NCBI GenBank assembly: GCA_046199005.1
Contig: CP176050.1
Span: 1,488,001 to 1,552,000, forward strand
Reading direction: 5' to 3'
Length of the DNA stretch: 64,000 nucleotides
Source of the DNA: Ascidiimonas sp046199005
GTDB lineage: Bacteria; Bacteroidota; Bacteroidia; Flavobacteriales; Flavobacteriaceae
Position numbers and translations under genes: made by a program. Shown here in pieces: positions 25,624-37,268 of the stretch. A model generated the notes under the pieces. That model was not told where the DNA came from, searched no databases, and saw only the letters and a list, made by a program, of their open reading frames with translations. Position 1 is the first letter of the stretch, and each line of letters starts with the position of its first letter.

Positions 25624-25654
25624 CAAAGATAGTAGGATGTTTTAATGCATACAA
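25624..25654 (-). promoter_or_regulatory. promoter of the thrS operon
   Basis: On the minus strand TTG (25652-25654), 20 nt, and TATCTTTG (25624-25631) match the Bacteroidota primary-sigma consensus. Confidence 0.8.
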
Positions 25655-25839
25655 TATTAAAATAGATATATGCTCTTAAGAGTTTTGTTAGGCTTTTTTC
25701 AGAAAGGTATTCAGAGATGGTATTGATAGTATTCTTGCCAGTTCACACTCCAATTTTCTTAATTTCGGGTTGTATTTTCATGTAACGTATTGATATTCAG
25801 CACGGGTATTAAAAAGGCTAAAAAAATCGTCTTAAAAAG

Positions 25840-25871
25840 TTGTAAGAAGGTTAAAAATGGTGGTATATTTG
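25840..25871 (+). promoter_or_regulatory. rRNA operon promoter P1
   Basis: TTG (25840-25842), a 21-nt spacer, and TATATTTG (25864-25871). It lies about 330 nt upstream of 16S rRNA. The bases after the -7 box (CAACCGCTTTCGGGG) resemble those after P2 (CACCCGCTTTACGGG), suggesting a duplicated promoter. Confidence 0.85.
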
Positions 25872-25984
25872 CAACCGCTTTCGGGGTTATGAAAAGCTTG
25901 AAGCGAAAAGTTCATTAATTTTTCAGGTGTAATAAACGGATTTACAAGGTCTTATGTTTTATCAAAAAAATAGTGATAAAATAT

Positions 25985-26016
25985 TTGGTTGAGTTAAAAG
26001 AATGTTTTTATATTTG
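25985..26016 (+). promoter_or_regulatory. rRNA operon promoter P2
   Basis: TTG (25985-25987), a 21-nt spacer, and TATATTTG (26009-26016). Identical -7 box and spacing to P1, followed by a similar GC-rich initial transcribed region. Confidence 0.87.
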
Positions 26017-26062
26017 CACCCGCTTTACGGGAGTAGGGCGAGGATTAAAAAAGAATTTACAA

Positions 26063-26078
26063 GTTCATTGACATATTG
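26063..26078 (+). promoter_or_regulatory. conserved pre-16S leader element
   Basis: The 16-mer GTTCATTGACATATTG occurs here, about 125 nt before 16S, and again before 23S at 28315-28330. Its position in both leaders suggests a role in rRNA antitermination (boxA-like) or pre-rRNA processing. Immediately after it, TTGACAGC (26079-26086) can pair with GCTGTCAA at 27778-27785 behind 16S. Confidence 0.65.
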
Positions 26079-26203
26079 TTGACAGCACGCGAGGGTTTAT
26101 GTGTATTAGTTTACATGTAGACTTTTGCAACAATTTAAGCAAATTTATAATGAGTGAGGGTTAAATATTTGTTGTTTGGTTGATTATAGTATATAACAGA
26201 CAA

Positions 26204-27723
<1,520 letters not shown>

Positions 27724-27805
27724 AGAGAACGATCAGATAATAAGTATGGGCTACTTACTTGTTATGAATTTGCTTTAGCTGTCAATAAATATAAAAAAAG
27801 AATGA

Positions 27806-27879
27806 AGTCTCGTAGCTCAGCTGGTTAGAGCGCTACACTGATAATGTAGAGGTCGGCAGTTCGAGTCTGCCCGAGACTA
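27806..27879 (+). tRNA. tRNA-Ile (anticodon GAU)
   Basis: A 74-nt tRNA in the 16S-23S spacer. The acceptor pairs AGTCTCG with CGAGACT, discriminator A; anticodon stem CTACA/TGTAG with loop CTGATAA gives GAT; the T arm is GCAGTTCGAGTCTGC. Its last bases are duplicated about 96 nt downstream (27959-27983). Confidence 0.96.
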
Positions 27880-28003
27880 CTTTTAGTCGAGGAAAGACGG
27901 GTCCCGAAGTTTCGGGATGTCCTGAGCGAGTTTACCCTGAGTGTAATCGAAGGGAAGGGAGTCTGCCCGAGACTACTTTTAGTTAGTTTAAGGAAAGACG
28001 GGT
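27863..28003 (+). repeat. direct repeat of tRNA-Ile 3' end flanking a hairpin element in the rRNA spacer
   Basis: GAGTCTGCCCGAGACTACTT (plus TTAGT; 25 nt) occurs at 27863-27887 and again at 27959-27983. GGAAAGACGGGT follows each copy (27891-27902 and 27992-28003). Between them lies TCCCGAAGTTTCGGGA and then GTCCTGAGCGAG...ACCCTGAGTGTAATCGAAGG, which resembles REP-like intergenic repeats of other bacteria. The whole looks like an inserted hairpin element with a duplicated flank of about 40 nt. Confidence 0.8.
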
Positions 28004-28149
28004 ATTTGCGTGATTGCGTTCTTGTTTTTTTGTGGCTGATCAAGAAGTTACGTTCATTGGAAATTAGAATTGGAAATTTTAGAGGTTGAGTAGCCGTTAT
28101 ACGTTGGGTATTGTTATCAGATAACTGGTTAACGATCTGACATTACATG

Positions 28150-28225
28150 GGGGATTAGCTCAGCTGGCTAGAGCGCCTGCCTTGCACGCAGGAGGTCATC
28201 GGTTCGACTCCGATATTCTCCACCA
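28150..28225 (+). tRNA. tRNA-Ala (anticodon UGC)
   Basis: A 76-nt tRNA with encoded CCA. The acceptor stem carries the G3:U70 identity pair of tRNA-Ala; anticodon stem CCTGC/GCAGG with loop CTTGCAC gives TGC; the T arm is ATCGGTTCGACTCCGAT. Standard Ile-Ala order in the spacer. Confidence 0.96.
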
Positions 28226-28314
28226 TGGCGATGTTTTTTTAAGTGTATAGTGCTTAAGAGCATCTTAATCATCACGTTTCATTTTCGGATGTTTGGTTGA
28301 TGTTTTGCCACAAC

Positions 28315-28336
28315 GTTCATTGACATATTGAGATAA
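28315..28336 (+). promoter_or_regulatory. pre-23S leader element and 5' side of the processing stalk
   Basis: GTTCATTGACATATTG (28315-28330) is identical to the pre-16S element. ACATATTGAGATAA (28323-28336) pairs perfectly over 14 bp with TTATCTCAATATGT at 31390-31403 behind 23S, forming the long stem expected for RNase III processing of pre-23S rRNA. Confidence 0.8.
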
Positions 28337-28469
28337 AGAAAATACGAGTAAAACGTAAGCTTGTTATTTTTTAATTTGATGGAAATTTTCTTAGAGGGAT
28401 TTTTCATGGATTAAGGAGTGACACAGTAAAGTAATACAATAAAGTAAGAATCAAAGAGACAAAAAGTAC

Positions 28470-31300
<2,831 letters not shown>

Positions 31301-31310
31301 ACGAAGTTTG

Positions 31311-31330
31311 CTTCCCGAGCAATCGGGGAG
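31311..31330 (+). repeat. TCCCGA/TCGGGGA hairpin between 23S and the repeat array
   Basis: CTTCCCGA-gcaa-TCGGGGAG forms an 8-bp stem. It shares the TCCCGA...TCGGGA core with the hairpins in the 16S-23S spacer and in the 63-bp repeats. Confidence 0.6.
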
Positions 31331-31389
31331 CAGGCAGCTCTTTTGAAAGATTACCAAGGGTGTAACACTGTTTTGCTCCACTTAATTTT

Positions 31390-31403
31390 TTATCTCAATA
31401 TGT
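31390..31403 (+). promoter_or_regulatory. 3' side of the pre-23S processing stalk
   Basis: TTATCTCAATATGT is the exact reverse complement of 28323-28336 upstream of 23S. It lies before the 63-bp repeat array, so the array is outside the 23S stalk and directly upstream of 5S. Confidence 0.8.
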
Positions 31404-31457
31404 TATCTTATTGCCGTAAGTGTCTTTTAGGGTACACCCCTTGAAGACCCCCGGCTC

Positions 31458-31729
31458 ACAATTTAAGGTGGTTATAGTCCCGACGATTCGGGAGGGCTCA
31501 CAAAAGCCAACTATAGCCCAACAATTTAAGGTGGTTATAGTCCCGACGCTTCGGGAGGGCTCACAAAAGTCAACTATAGCCCAACAATTTAAGGTGGTTA
31601 TAGTCCCGACGCTTCGGGAGGGCTCACAAAAGTCAACTATAGCCCAACAATTTAAGGTGGTTATAGTCCCGACGCTTCGGGAGGGCTCACAAAAGTCAAC
31701 TATAGCCCAACAATTTAAGGTGGTTATAG
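31458..31729 (+). repeat. tandem array of four 63-bp units derived from the 5S rRNA 5' end
   Basis: Units are at 31458-31520, 31521-31583, 31584-31646 and 31647-31709, followed by a 20-nt partial unit that merges into the real 5S gene. Units 2-4 are identical; unit 1 differs at two bases. Each contains TTTAAGGTGGTTATAG (the first 16 nt of 5S rRNA), the hairpin TCCCGACGCTTCGGGA, GGGCTCAC (also found in 5S right after the shared part), then AAAAGTCAACTATAGCCCAA. The GTTATAG and CTATAGC parts can pair, giving each unit its own larger fold. The open frames across the array are repeats without start context and are not genes. Confidence 0.95.
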
Positions 31730-31823
31730 CGATGGGGCTCACCTCTTACCATTCCGAACAGAGTAGTTAAGCCCATCAGCGCAGATGGTACTGGGTAACC
31801 GGGAGAGTATGTCGCCGCCTTGC
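31714..31823 (+). rRNA. rrf: 5S ribosomal RNA
   Basis: About 110 nt: TTTAAGGTGGTTATAGCGAT at the 5' end, GGGGCTCACCTCTTACC, CCGAACAGAGTAGTTAAGCC, TGGTACTGGGTAACCGGGAG and GTCGCCGCCTTG at the 3' end. Helix I forms between AAGGTGGT and GCCGCCTT. Its 5' end is repeated four times just upstream. Confidence 0.95.
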
Positions 31824-31827
31824 TCAA

Positions 31828-31857
31828 AACCCTGATCAATCGATCAGGGTTTTTTTA
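31828..31857 (+). terminator. terminator of the rRNA operon
   Basis: AACCCTGATC-aatc-GATCAGGGTT with a 7-T tail, directly after 5S rRNA. Confidence 0.95.
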
Positions 31858-31935
31858 TGCAGTAAATTTATTTCATCCCTATTAACTGCTTTATTACTTA
31901 CTTTTTTTTAAATATATTTAGACAAACTATATCTT

Positions 31936-33249
31936 ATGAGTAATAATCCACAGGATATTAAGTTTAAGAACTGGCTCGATATTTTACAACAGGAAAGCTG
32001 GCAACTCGAACTTATTATCTCAGGTTTTGCAATCTTTGGTCTCTTTGCCATTAAAGAACCCATTCAAATAAATGTATTAGAGGCAGAAATTCAGCGTAAT
32101 ATCTATGCTTCTTTTCTTTGGCAGGGATTAATGATGTCTTGGCTTATTATCACTTTTAATCTGGTGATTCACGTAGTTTTAAGAGGACTTTGGATAGGCG
32201 CTATCGGACTTCGATATGTTTCAGCAGATATTGACTATGAAAAGCTTAATTACAGTAAAAAGTTTACCAGGCATTTACAAAAGCGAATCGGCTCTTTTGA
32301 TAATTATGTAGCTACACTGGAAAAATATTGTAGTATTGTTTTTGCAGTTACATTCTTACTGGTCTTTTATCTAATGGGCCTATTACTCATCATATTTTTA
32401 CTTACAATAACCGGGATGTGGTTTGATAAAGATGAGATGAGTGGATGGTATCGTTTCGGGATCGGGATTCCTCTAATTATCTTTATTTGTATCGGGAGCA
32501 TCTTTACATTCATAGATTTTTTAACCCAGGGCTGGCTTAAAAAGAAGAAGTGGACTACATTTTTCTATTATCCGTTTTATTGGGTTTTCAAGTATCTGAC
32601 ATTGTCATTTCTTTACAGACCAATGGTCTATAATTTTTTAGACACGAAATTTGGAAAACGACTTAGTTTTGTACTTGTACCCATGTATCTCGGAATAATC
32701 ATTCTGGCAGGTACAGGATTTAGTACTTCTAATTATATTAATGATAAGCTGTCTGCCAGCAATATAGTAGCAGATAATGAAAATTACTATGATGAGATTA
32801 CCAAACCAACTCAATTTGTTAAGCTTGCGGCAATACCGTCTAAAGTGATCACAAATACTTTCCTTCAAGTGTTTGTTGCTTACGGAAAATCGATTGAAGA
32901 CGACGTTTTCTACTTTGAAAAATCGTTAGTGCCAGAAGAAGATACACGGGGTATTTATTCTGCATTCTCCGATTCAAAAGTAAACAGAGACTCAGATAAG
33001 TTACCCCTCTACCTTGAAACGGTTGAAGATATGTACACATTTAAGGTAGATACCTTAAGTTTCAGAGCTTCGTTCATTATTTCTAAGAATTCAAGAAAAC
33101 AATTGGGTTTCGAAACTTTTCTGGATCTGAAAAATGTGGAACGCGGAAGACATTCTTTAGAAATATGGCGTAAAGATTTTAGAAAAGATACAGTGATTCA
33201 AAGAAAAATTATTACGATTCCCTTCTGGTATTATCCTGAAAATAATTAG
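31936..33249 (+). CDS. conserved multi-pass membrane protein of unknown function
   Basis: A 437-residue protein not recognised as a characterised family. The N-terminal 290 residues hold about six hydrophobic segments (for example LELIISGFAIFGLFA, LMMSWLIITFNLVIHVVL, VFAVTFLLVFYLMGLLLIIF, IPLIIFICIGSIFTFIDFL, FVLVPMYLGIIILAGTGF). The C-terminal 140 residues are hydrophilic and probably extracytoplasmic, with a beta-rich end. It stands alone after the rRNA operon. Similar proteins are common in flavobacteria, but no function can be read from it. Confidence 0.85.
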   Translation: MSNNPQDIKFKNWLDILQQESWQLELIISGFAIFGLFAIKEPIQINVLEAEIQRNIYASFLWQGLMMSWLIITFNLVIHVVLRGLWIGAIGLRYVSADIDYEKLNYSKKFTRHLQKRIGSFDNYVATLEKYCSIVFAVTFLLVFYLMGLLLIIFLLTITGMWFDKDEMSGWYRFGIGIPLIIFICIGSIFTFIDFLTQGWLKKKKWTTFFYYPFYWVFKYLTLSFLYRPMVYNFLDTKFGKRLSFVLVPMYLGIIILAGTGFSTSNYINDKLSASNIVADNENYYDEITKPTQFVKLAAIPSKVITNTFLQVFVAYGKSIEDDVFYFEKSLVPEEDTRGIYSAFSDSKVNRDSDKLPLYLETVEDMYTFKVDTLSFRASFIISKNSRKQLGFETFLDLKNVERGRHSLEIWRKDFRKDTVIQRKIITIPFWYYPENN

Positions 33250-33352
33250 TAGTGATATAGTTTTATCTAAAAAAAATGCAATTATTAGAACTAATTTAGC
33301 ATGTATTGTTAAATCAACATCTAATACGTATTTTATTTCGTACATATAGAGT

Positions 33353-33973
33353 ATGCAGACGAGAAAAGAAGAATTATGGAACGCCATATCTCATGGATTG
33401 GGAGTGCTACTGGGAATTGTTGGCTTTGCAATACTGTTGCTTAATAATAAGGAAAAAACACCGTATAGCACTTTTAGTATAGTTGCCTATTCTTTATCGG
33501 TGATACTGTTATACTCAGCTTCCACTATTTACCATGCCGTGAGTCATTTAAAATGGAAGGCGAAACTCAGAAAATTAGATCACATTAGTATTTTTTTCTT
33601 AATAGCAGGTACTTATACTCCGGTAGCGCTTATAACGCTTGAAAAGGGCTCTGGTTGGCTTATCTTTTGGATTGTATGGGGTATAACACTTTTTGGAACA
33701 TCACTTAAAATATTCTTTACAGGAAAGTATGAAGCCCTCTCCCTGATTCTTTACCTCGTCATGGGATGGTTGATTATTTTTGACATTCAAAATCTGGTTT
33801 CTTCAACATCTTTTCCAGGATTGATTTTGTTGATGTTAGGAGGAGCTTTTTATACAGTAGGAATCGTATTTTACGTGATACATAAGATTCCCTATAATCA
33901 CGTAATCTGGCACTTTTTTGTTTTGGGAGGAAGCATTTCCCACTTCTTTTTTATTCTTTTTGATGTAATCTAG
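33353..33973 (+). CDS. hemolysin III/PAQR-family membrane protein (YqfA-like)
   Basis: A 206-residue seven-helix protein. It starts with EELWNAISHGLGVLLG and contains the conserved metal-site residues of the PAQR superfamily: the Ser and His of SASTIYHAVSH, LDHISIFFLIAGTYTP, and the C-terminal HVIWHFFVLGGSISHFF. Bacterial members are often called hemolysin III, but a ceramidase-like or membrane-homeostasis role is more likely than haemolysis. Its end overlaps the convergent DUF4268 gene by 4 nt. Confidence 0.92.
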   Translation: MQTRKEELWNAISHGLGVLLGIVGFAILLLNNKEKTPYSTFSIVAYSLSVILLYSASTIYHAVSHLKWKAKLRKLDHISIFFLIAGTYTPVALITLEKGSGWLIFWIVWGITLFGTSLKIFFTGKYEALSLILYLVMGWLIIFDIQNLVSSTSFPGLILLMLGGAFYTVGIVFYVIHKIPYNHVIWHFFVLGGSISHFFFILFDVI

Positions 33974-34398
33974 GATTTAATATAGTCTTCGTATTCTTTG
34001 AAGAAGCGCTCAAATTGCAGCATATGTTGCTCAAGAAAAATCATGGTTTCTTGCCAGCTTCCTTTATCATGTATGCTAACATCTTCTTTGATAACATAAA
34101 TTCGTGAGATCTCTTTTCCGTTTTCAAGATAATAGGAGTCTGCAAAAATAACTTCTGGTAAATACGCTTCTTTCAAAATGGATTTTAATGACATTAATTT
34201 ATCATAGTAATGGATACGTTTTTCCAGATCACTATTCTCAATATCCAGAGCAACTATTGCTTTTTTGGTGTCAAAATAAAATTTAAAGGAAAAATCACGG
34301 ATTTTGGTATTATAAAGAATCCATTTTCTTGGAAAAGATTTTCCGAAAGAAATCCAGAATTCTTCTCTCATTTTTTTAGAGGTCTCCTTGCTAAACAT
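33970..34398 (-). CDS. DUF4268-domain protein
   Basis: A 142-residue cytoplasmic protein with the DUF4268-type pattern (EFWISFGKSFP, W and F rich strands, FDTKKAIVALDIENSDLEKR, then a helical C terminus FLEQHMLQFERFFKEYEDYI). Such domains occur alone or fused to nucleases, but no catalytic motif is visible here. It is the third gene of a minus-strand group: its start abuts the stop of the ZIP transporter with no gap. Confidence 0.8.
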   Translation of the reverse strand: MFSKETSKKMREEFWISFGKSFPRKWILYNTKIRDFSFKFYFDTKKAIVALDIENSDLEKRIHYYDKLMSLKSILKEAYLPEVIFADSYYLENGKEISRIYVIKEDVSIHDKGSWQETMIFLEQHMLQFERFFKEYEDYIKS

Positions 34399-35073
34399 TT
34401 ATATAAAATAGGCAGTGATGACTCCTAGAGCTATTACTGTAAGTTTACGAATATTAAAGGTATGTCCTTCTGAACTTTCAAATAAGATAGTAGTGGAAAT
34501 ATGTAAAAATATGCCTATTACGATAGCGGAAATCTGAGTTAAGTATGGTTGAATAAACGATAAATTATCAGAAAGTAAGCTTCCTAAAGGTGTCATGAAG
34601 GCAAAGATGACAAGAAGAACGGTTACTTTGATCCTGGAAATTCCTTTATCGAGAAAAAAAGAGGTTAATATCATAGCGATCGGTATTTTATGTATGACGA
34701 TCCCAAAAACTAAAGACTCGTAAAGATGGAGCGGAAAACCTTCAAGAATGCTATGAATACTTAAACTTGAAAATAGTAGCCAGGGGAAGTGTGGATTCCC
34801 TTTACGCACATGCACATGACCGTGTTCTGCACCTTTGGAAAAAAACTCCAGAAATATCTGTATAAAAATACCAGACATAATAAATATGCCCACCTCACTT
34901 GATACAGATTGAGTGTAGACCTCTGGTAAAAGGTCAAAAACAGTAAGTGATAAAAGAAACGCCCCACTAAAAGCCAGTAAAAGTTTTAAGTTTCCTTTTT
35001 TTTCGGGCTTTATCACAAGCACCAATAAAAGACCGCATAGCACGGCTAAGATAGGAAGCACATAATTGATCAT
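34399..35073 (-). CDS. ZIP-family metal transporter
   Basis: A 224-residue membrane protein with about eight hydrophobic segments. Family hallmarks are HSILEGFPLHLYES in TM4 and VFGIVIHKIPIAMIL in TM5, which provide the His/Glu metal ligands. The loop between TM3 and TM4 has the His-containing stretch AEHGHVHVRKGNPH. It is likely to import zinc or another divalent metal. The start overlaps the preceding methyltransferase stop (ATGA), and its own stop abuts the DUF4268 start, so the three genes form one operon. Confidence 0.9.
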   Translation of the reverse strand: MINYVLPILAVLCGLLLVLVIKPEKKGNLKLLLAFSGAFLLSLTVFDLLPEVYTQSVSSEVGIFIMSGIFIQIFLEFFSKGAEHGHVHVRKGNPHFPWLLFSSLSIHSILEGFPLHLYESLVFGIVIHKIPIAMILTSFFLDKGISRIKVTVLLVIFAFMTPLGSLLSDNLSFIQPYLTQISAIVIGIFLHISTTILFESSEGHTFNIRKLTVIALGVITAYFI

Positions 35074-35801
35074 CTAAAAACCAGTATTAACCGTTCTGAA
35101 GTATTTTCATGAAAATCGTGTAAGCTGTAATTACCAAAAGCGGTCAAAAGCTGTGCATTGGCTTCCTCAAAATAGACTTTAAAATCCTGAAAGCGAAGTG
35201 CTTTTACTCTTTCCGTGAAATGATAAGATTCACCTTTGTGTTGAAAATCAATGGTTTTGAAAATGTACTGATCTTCAAGATACCTGCGAATATGAAACTC
35301 AATACCATCAATCCACTTAATTTCTTCAGGTACCAAATGTTTTTCCACGTAATTAACATTAAGAAAATCAATTACAGCGGTTCCATTTGGTTTTAAGGCA
35401 GCTTTGATCGATTTAATAGTATTAAGATTGTTTTCATCCTTTTCGAAATATCCAAAACTAGTGAAAAGATTAAATACAGCATCGAATTTTTCAGGATAGG
35501 GCTTAGACATATCATGCCGTGCAAAATGCAAAGTGTCGTTTTCAAATTGTTTTGCGTAAGCGATACTGTTTTCAGATAAATCTACCCCGGTTACTTCAAA
35601 CCCGAGGGCGTTAAGATAAATAGAATGCCTGCCCTTACCACATGCCAAATCTAAAATAGAGCCATTGGAAGGCAGCTGTAAATAAGAGGTAAGCCTGTCC
35701 ATAAATAAACCAGCTTCCTTATGATCGCGATCCTGATAAAGAATATGATAAAAAGGAGTATCAAACCAATCGGAGTACCAATTTTTAACTGGTTTTTGCA
35801 T
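35070..35801 (-). CDS. class I SAM-dependent methyltransferase
   Basis: A 243-residue Rossmann-fold methyltransferase. Motif I is ILDLACGKGRHSIYL, followed by VTGVDLSENSI (motif II acidic residue) and FDAVFNLFTSFGYF (post-motif region). The N terminus KNWYSDWFDTPFYHILYQDR is typical of a Bacteroidota group with unknown substrate. It is the first gene of the operon with the ZIP transporter and DUF4268 protein. Confidence 0.9.
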   Translation of the reverse strand: MQKPVKNWYSDWFDTPFYHILYQDRDHKEAGLFMDRLTSYLQLPSNGSILDLACGKGRHSIYLNALGFEVTGVDLSENSIAYAKQFENDTLHFARHDMSKPYPEKFDAVFNLFTSFGYFEKDENNLNTIKSIKAALKPNGTAVIDFLNVNYVEKHLVPEEIKWIDGIEFHIRRYLEDQYIFKTIDFQHKGESYHFTERVKALRFQDFKVYFEEANAQLLTAFGNYSLHDFHENTSERLILVFR

Positions 35802-35858
35802 GCTAATTTATTAAAGGTGCTAAATTAATGTATTTTTGCCTTTCTAGACAGAAGCCTC

Positions 35859-37016
35859 ATGGTAAATAATTATAAGATGGTAGCTAAAACGCTCTTTGGT
35901 TTTGAGGAGCTTTTAGAAAAGGAGCTAAGAACACTGGGAGCGATGAACATACAAAAAGGTGTGCGTAGCGTGTCGTTTGAGGGTGACAAAGGTTTTATGT
36001 ACAAAGCAAATCTATGCTTGCGAACGGCTATCAAAATTCTGGTACCTATTAAAAGCTTTAAGACCAATAATGAGAAAGACCTGTACAATGCTGTGTACAA
36101 AATGCCATGGTATAAATACCTGAGTGCGGATGATACATTTGCTATTGACGCAACTATACATTCAGAAAATTTTAATCATTCTAAATATGTCGCTTTAAAG
36201 ACAAAAGATGCTATTGCTGATAAATTTAGGAATGAAAATGGTAAAAGACCTAATGTTGATATAAAGTTCCCAGATCTTCGTATTCATGTTCATATTTTCA
36301 GAAACGAATGTACTATCTCATTAGACAGTTCCGGGAGATCTTTACATCATAGAGGATATAAGACCGCTACCAACATAGCACCAATAAATGAAGTCTTAGC
36401 CGCTGGAATGCTTTTATTAAGTGGGTGGGATGGTCAATGTGATTTTCTTGATCCTATGTGTGGTAGTGGAACCATCCCAGTTGAGGCTGCTATGATTGCC
36501 TGCAATATCCCCGCAAATATTAATCGAAAAGAATTTGCTTTTGAGAAATGGAAAGAATTTGATGAAGCACTTTTTGAGACCATAGTTGAAAGTAGTTTAA
36601 AGAAAACCAGGGAATTTCATCACAGGATTGTTGGATATGACAAAGCACCTTCTGCGGTGTGGAAAGCAAAGCAAAATGTAAAAAATGCAAACCTTTCTGA
36701 ATATATCCGGATAGAAAATGAAGATTTTTTCAAGTCTGAAAAATACAGTGAAGGCAAACTTCACATGGTTTTTAACCCTCCGTATGGCGAACGGCTTGAT
36801 ATAGATATGGAAACCTTGTATGCTACTATTGGTGATACATTGAAGCAGAAATACCCGGGAACAGATGCATGGTTTATCACTTCTAATATGGAAGCGTTGA
36901 AACACGTAGGATTGAGACCTTCACGAAAAATTAAACTTTTTAACGGTAAATTGGAGGCGAAGCTTGTAAAGTATGTGATGTATGAAGGAAGTAAAAAATC
37001 GAAATATAATTCTTAA
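35859..37016 (+). CDS. THUMP-domain RNA methyltransferase (RlmL N-terminal/RlmK-L type, m2G)
   Basis: A 385-residue enzyme: N-terminal ferredoxin-like and THUMP domains (KTLFGFEELLEKELRTLGA; IDATIHSENFNHSKYVALKT, KDAI...RPNVDIKFP), then a class I methyltransferase with LDPMCGSGTIPVEAAM (motif I) and the N-methylation motif FNPPYGERLD. The family methylates guanine N2 in 23S rRNA (as the first half of E. coli RlmL does at G2445). It starts at 35859; ATG 35877 (MVAKTLFGFEEL) is a possible alternative start. Confidence 0.92.
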   Translation: MVNNYKMVAKTLFGFEELLEKELRTLGAMNIQKGVRSVSFEGDKGFMYKANLCLRTAIKILVPIKSFKTNNEKDLYNAVYKMPWYKYLSADDTFAIDATIHSENFNHSKYVALKTKDAIADKFRNENGKRPNVDIKFPDLRIHVHIFRNECTISLDSSGRSLHHRGYKTATNIAPINEVLAAGMLLLSGWDGQCDFLDPMCGSGTIPVEAAMIACNIPANINRKEFAFEKWKEFDEALFETIVESSLKKTREFHHRIVGYDKAPSAVWKAKQNVKNANLSEYIRIENEDFFKSEKYSEGKLHMVFNPPYGERLDIDMETLYATIGDTLKQKYPGTDAWFITSNMEALKHVGLRPSRKIKLFNGKLEAKLVKYVMYEGSKKSKYNS

Positions 37017-37030
37017 ACTTTAAGCGTACC

Positions 37031-37264
37031 ATGAGACCAAAATACAAAGCGATTTTTTATAATTTCATAGGTTTTGCAGTCTTCTTTCTTATTGCTAGGT
37101 TCTCGTTAGGATATTTTTTACCCATAAATCGCATTTTTCTTGCAGTCACTTCGGCAATTATTGCCAATATATTAGCGCCAAAGTTTGGAGTTATTAAAAA
37201 TGAAGAAGGAGAAAAGATTCTTATGAAATGGATATTCATAAAGGGAATGCGGGAGATCAAATAG
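37031..37264 (+). CDS. small membrane protein of unknown function
   Basis: A 77-residue protein with two hydrophobic segments (FYNFIGFAVFFLIARFSLGY and IFLAVTSAIIANILAP) and a basic C terminus. It follows the THUMP methyltransferase after 14 nt on the same strand and may be co-transcribed. No function is recognised. Confidence 0.72.
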   Translation: MRPKYKAIFYNFIGFAVFFLIARFSLGYFLPINRIFLAVTSAIIANILAPKFGVIKNEEGEKILMKWIFIKGMREIK

Positions 37265-37268
37265 TCGC

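Noticed and set aside
27863..28003. Phage or island attachment site at tRNA-Ile
   Set aside because: The duplicated tRNA end could suggest att sites, but only 71 nt lie between the copies, there is no integrase, and the locus is an rRNA spacer.
31458..31709. CRISPR array
   Set aside because: The units are directly abutting without unique spacers, and each contains 5S rRNA sequence.
31395..31770. Repetitive open frames on both strands (115-116 codons, four near-identical 21-residue blocks)
   Set aside because: They are translations of the 63-bp 5S-derived DNA repeat (63 is a multiple of three, so frames stay open). They run into the 5S gene and have no coding features.
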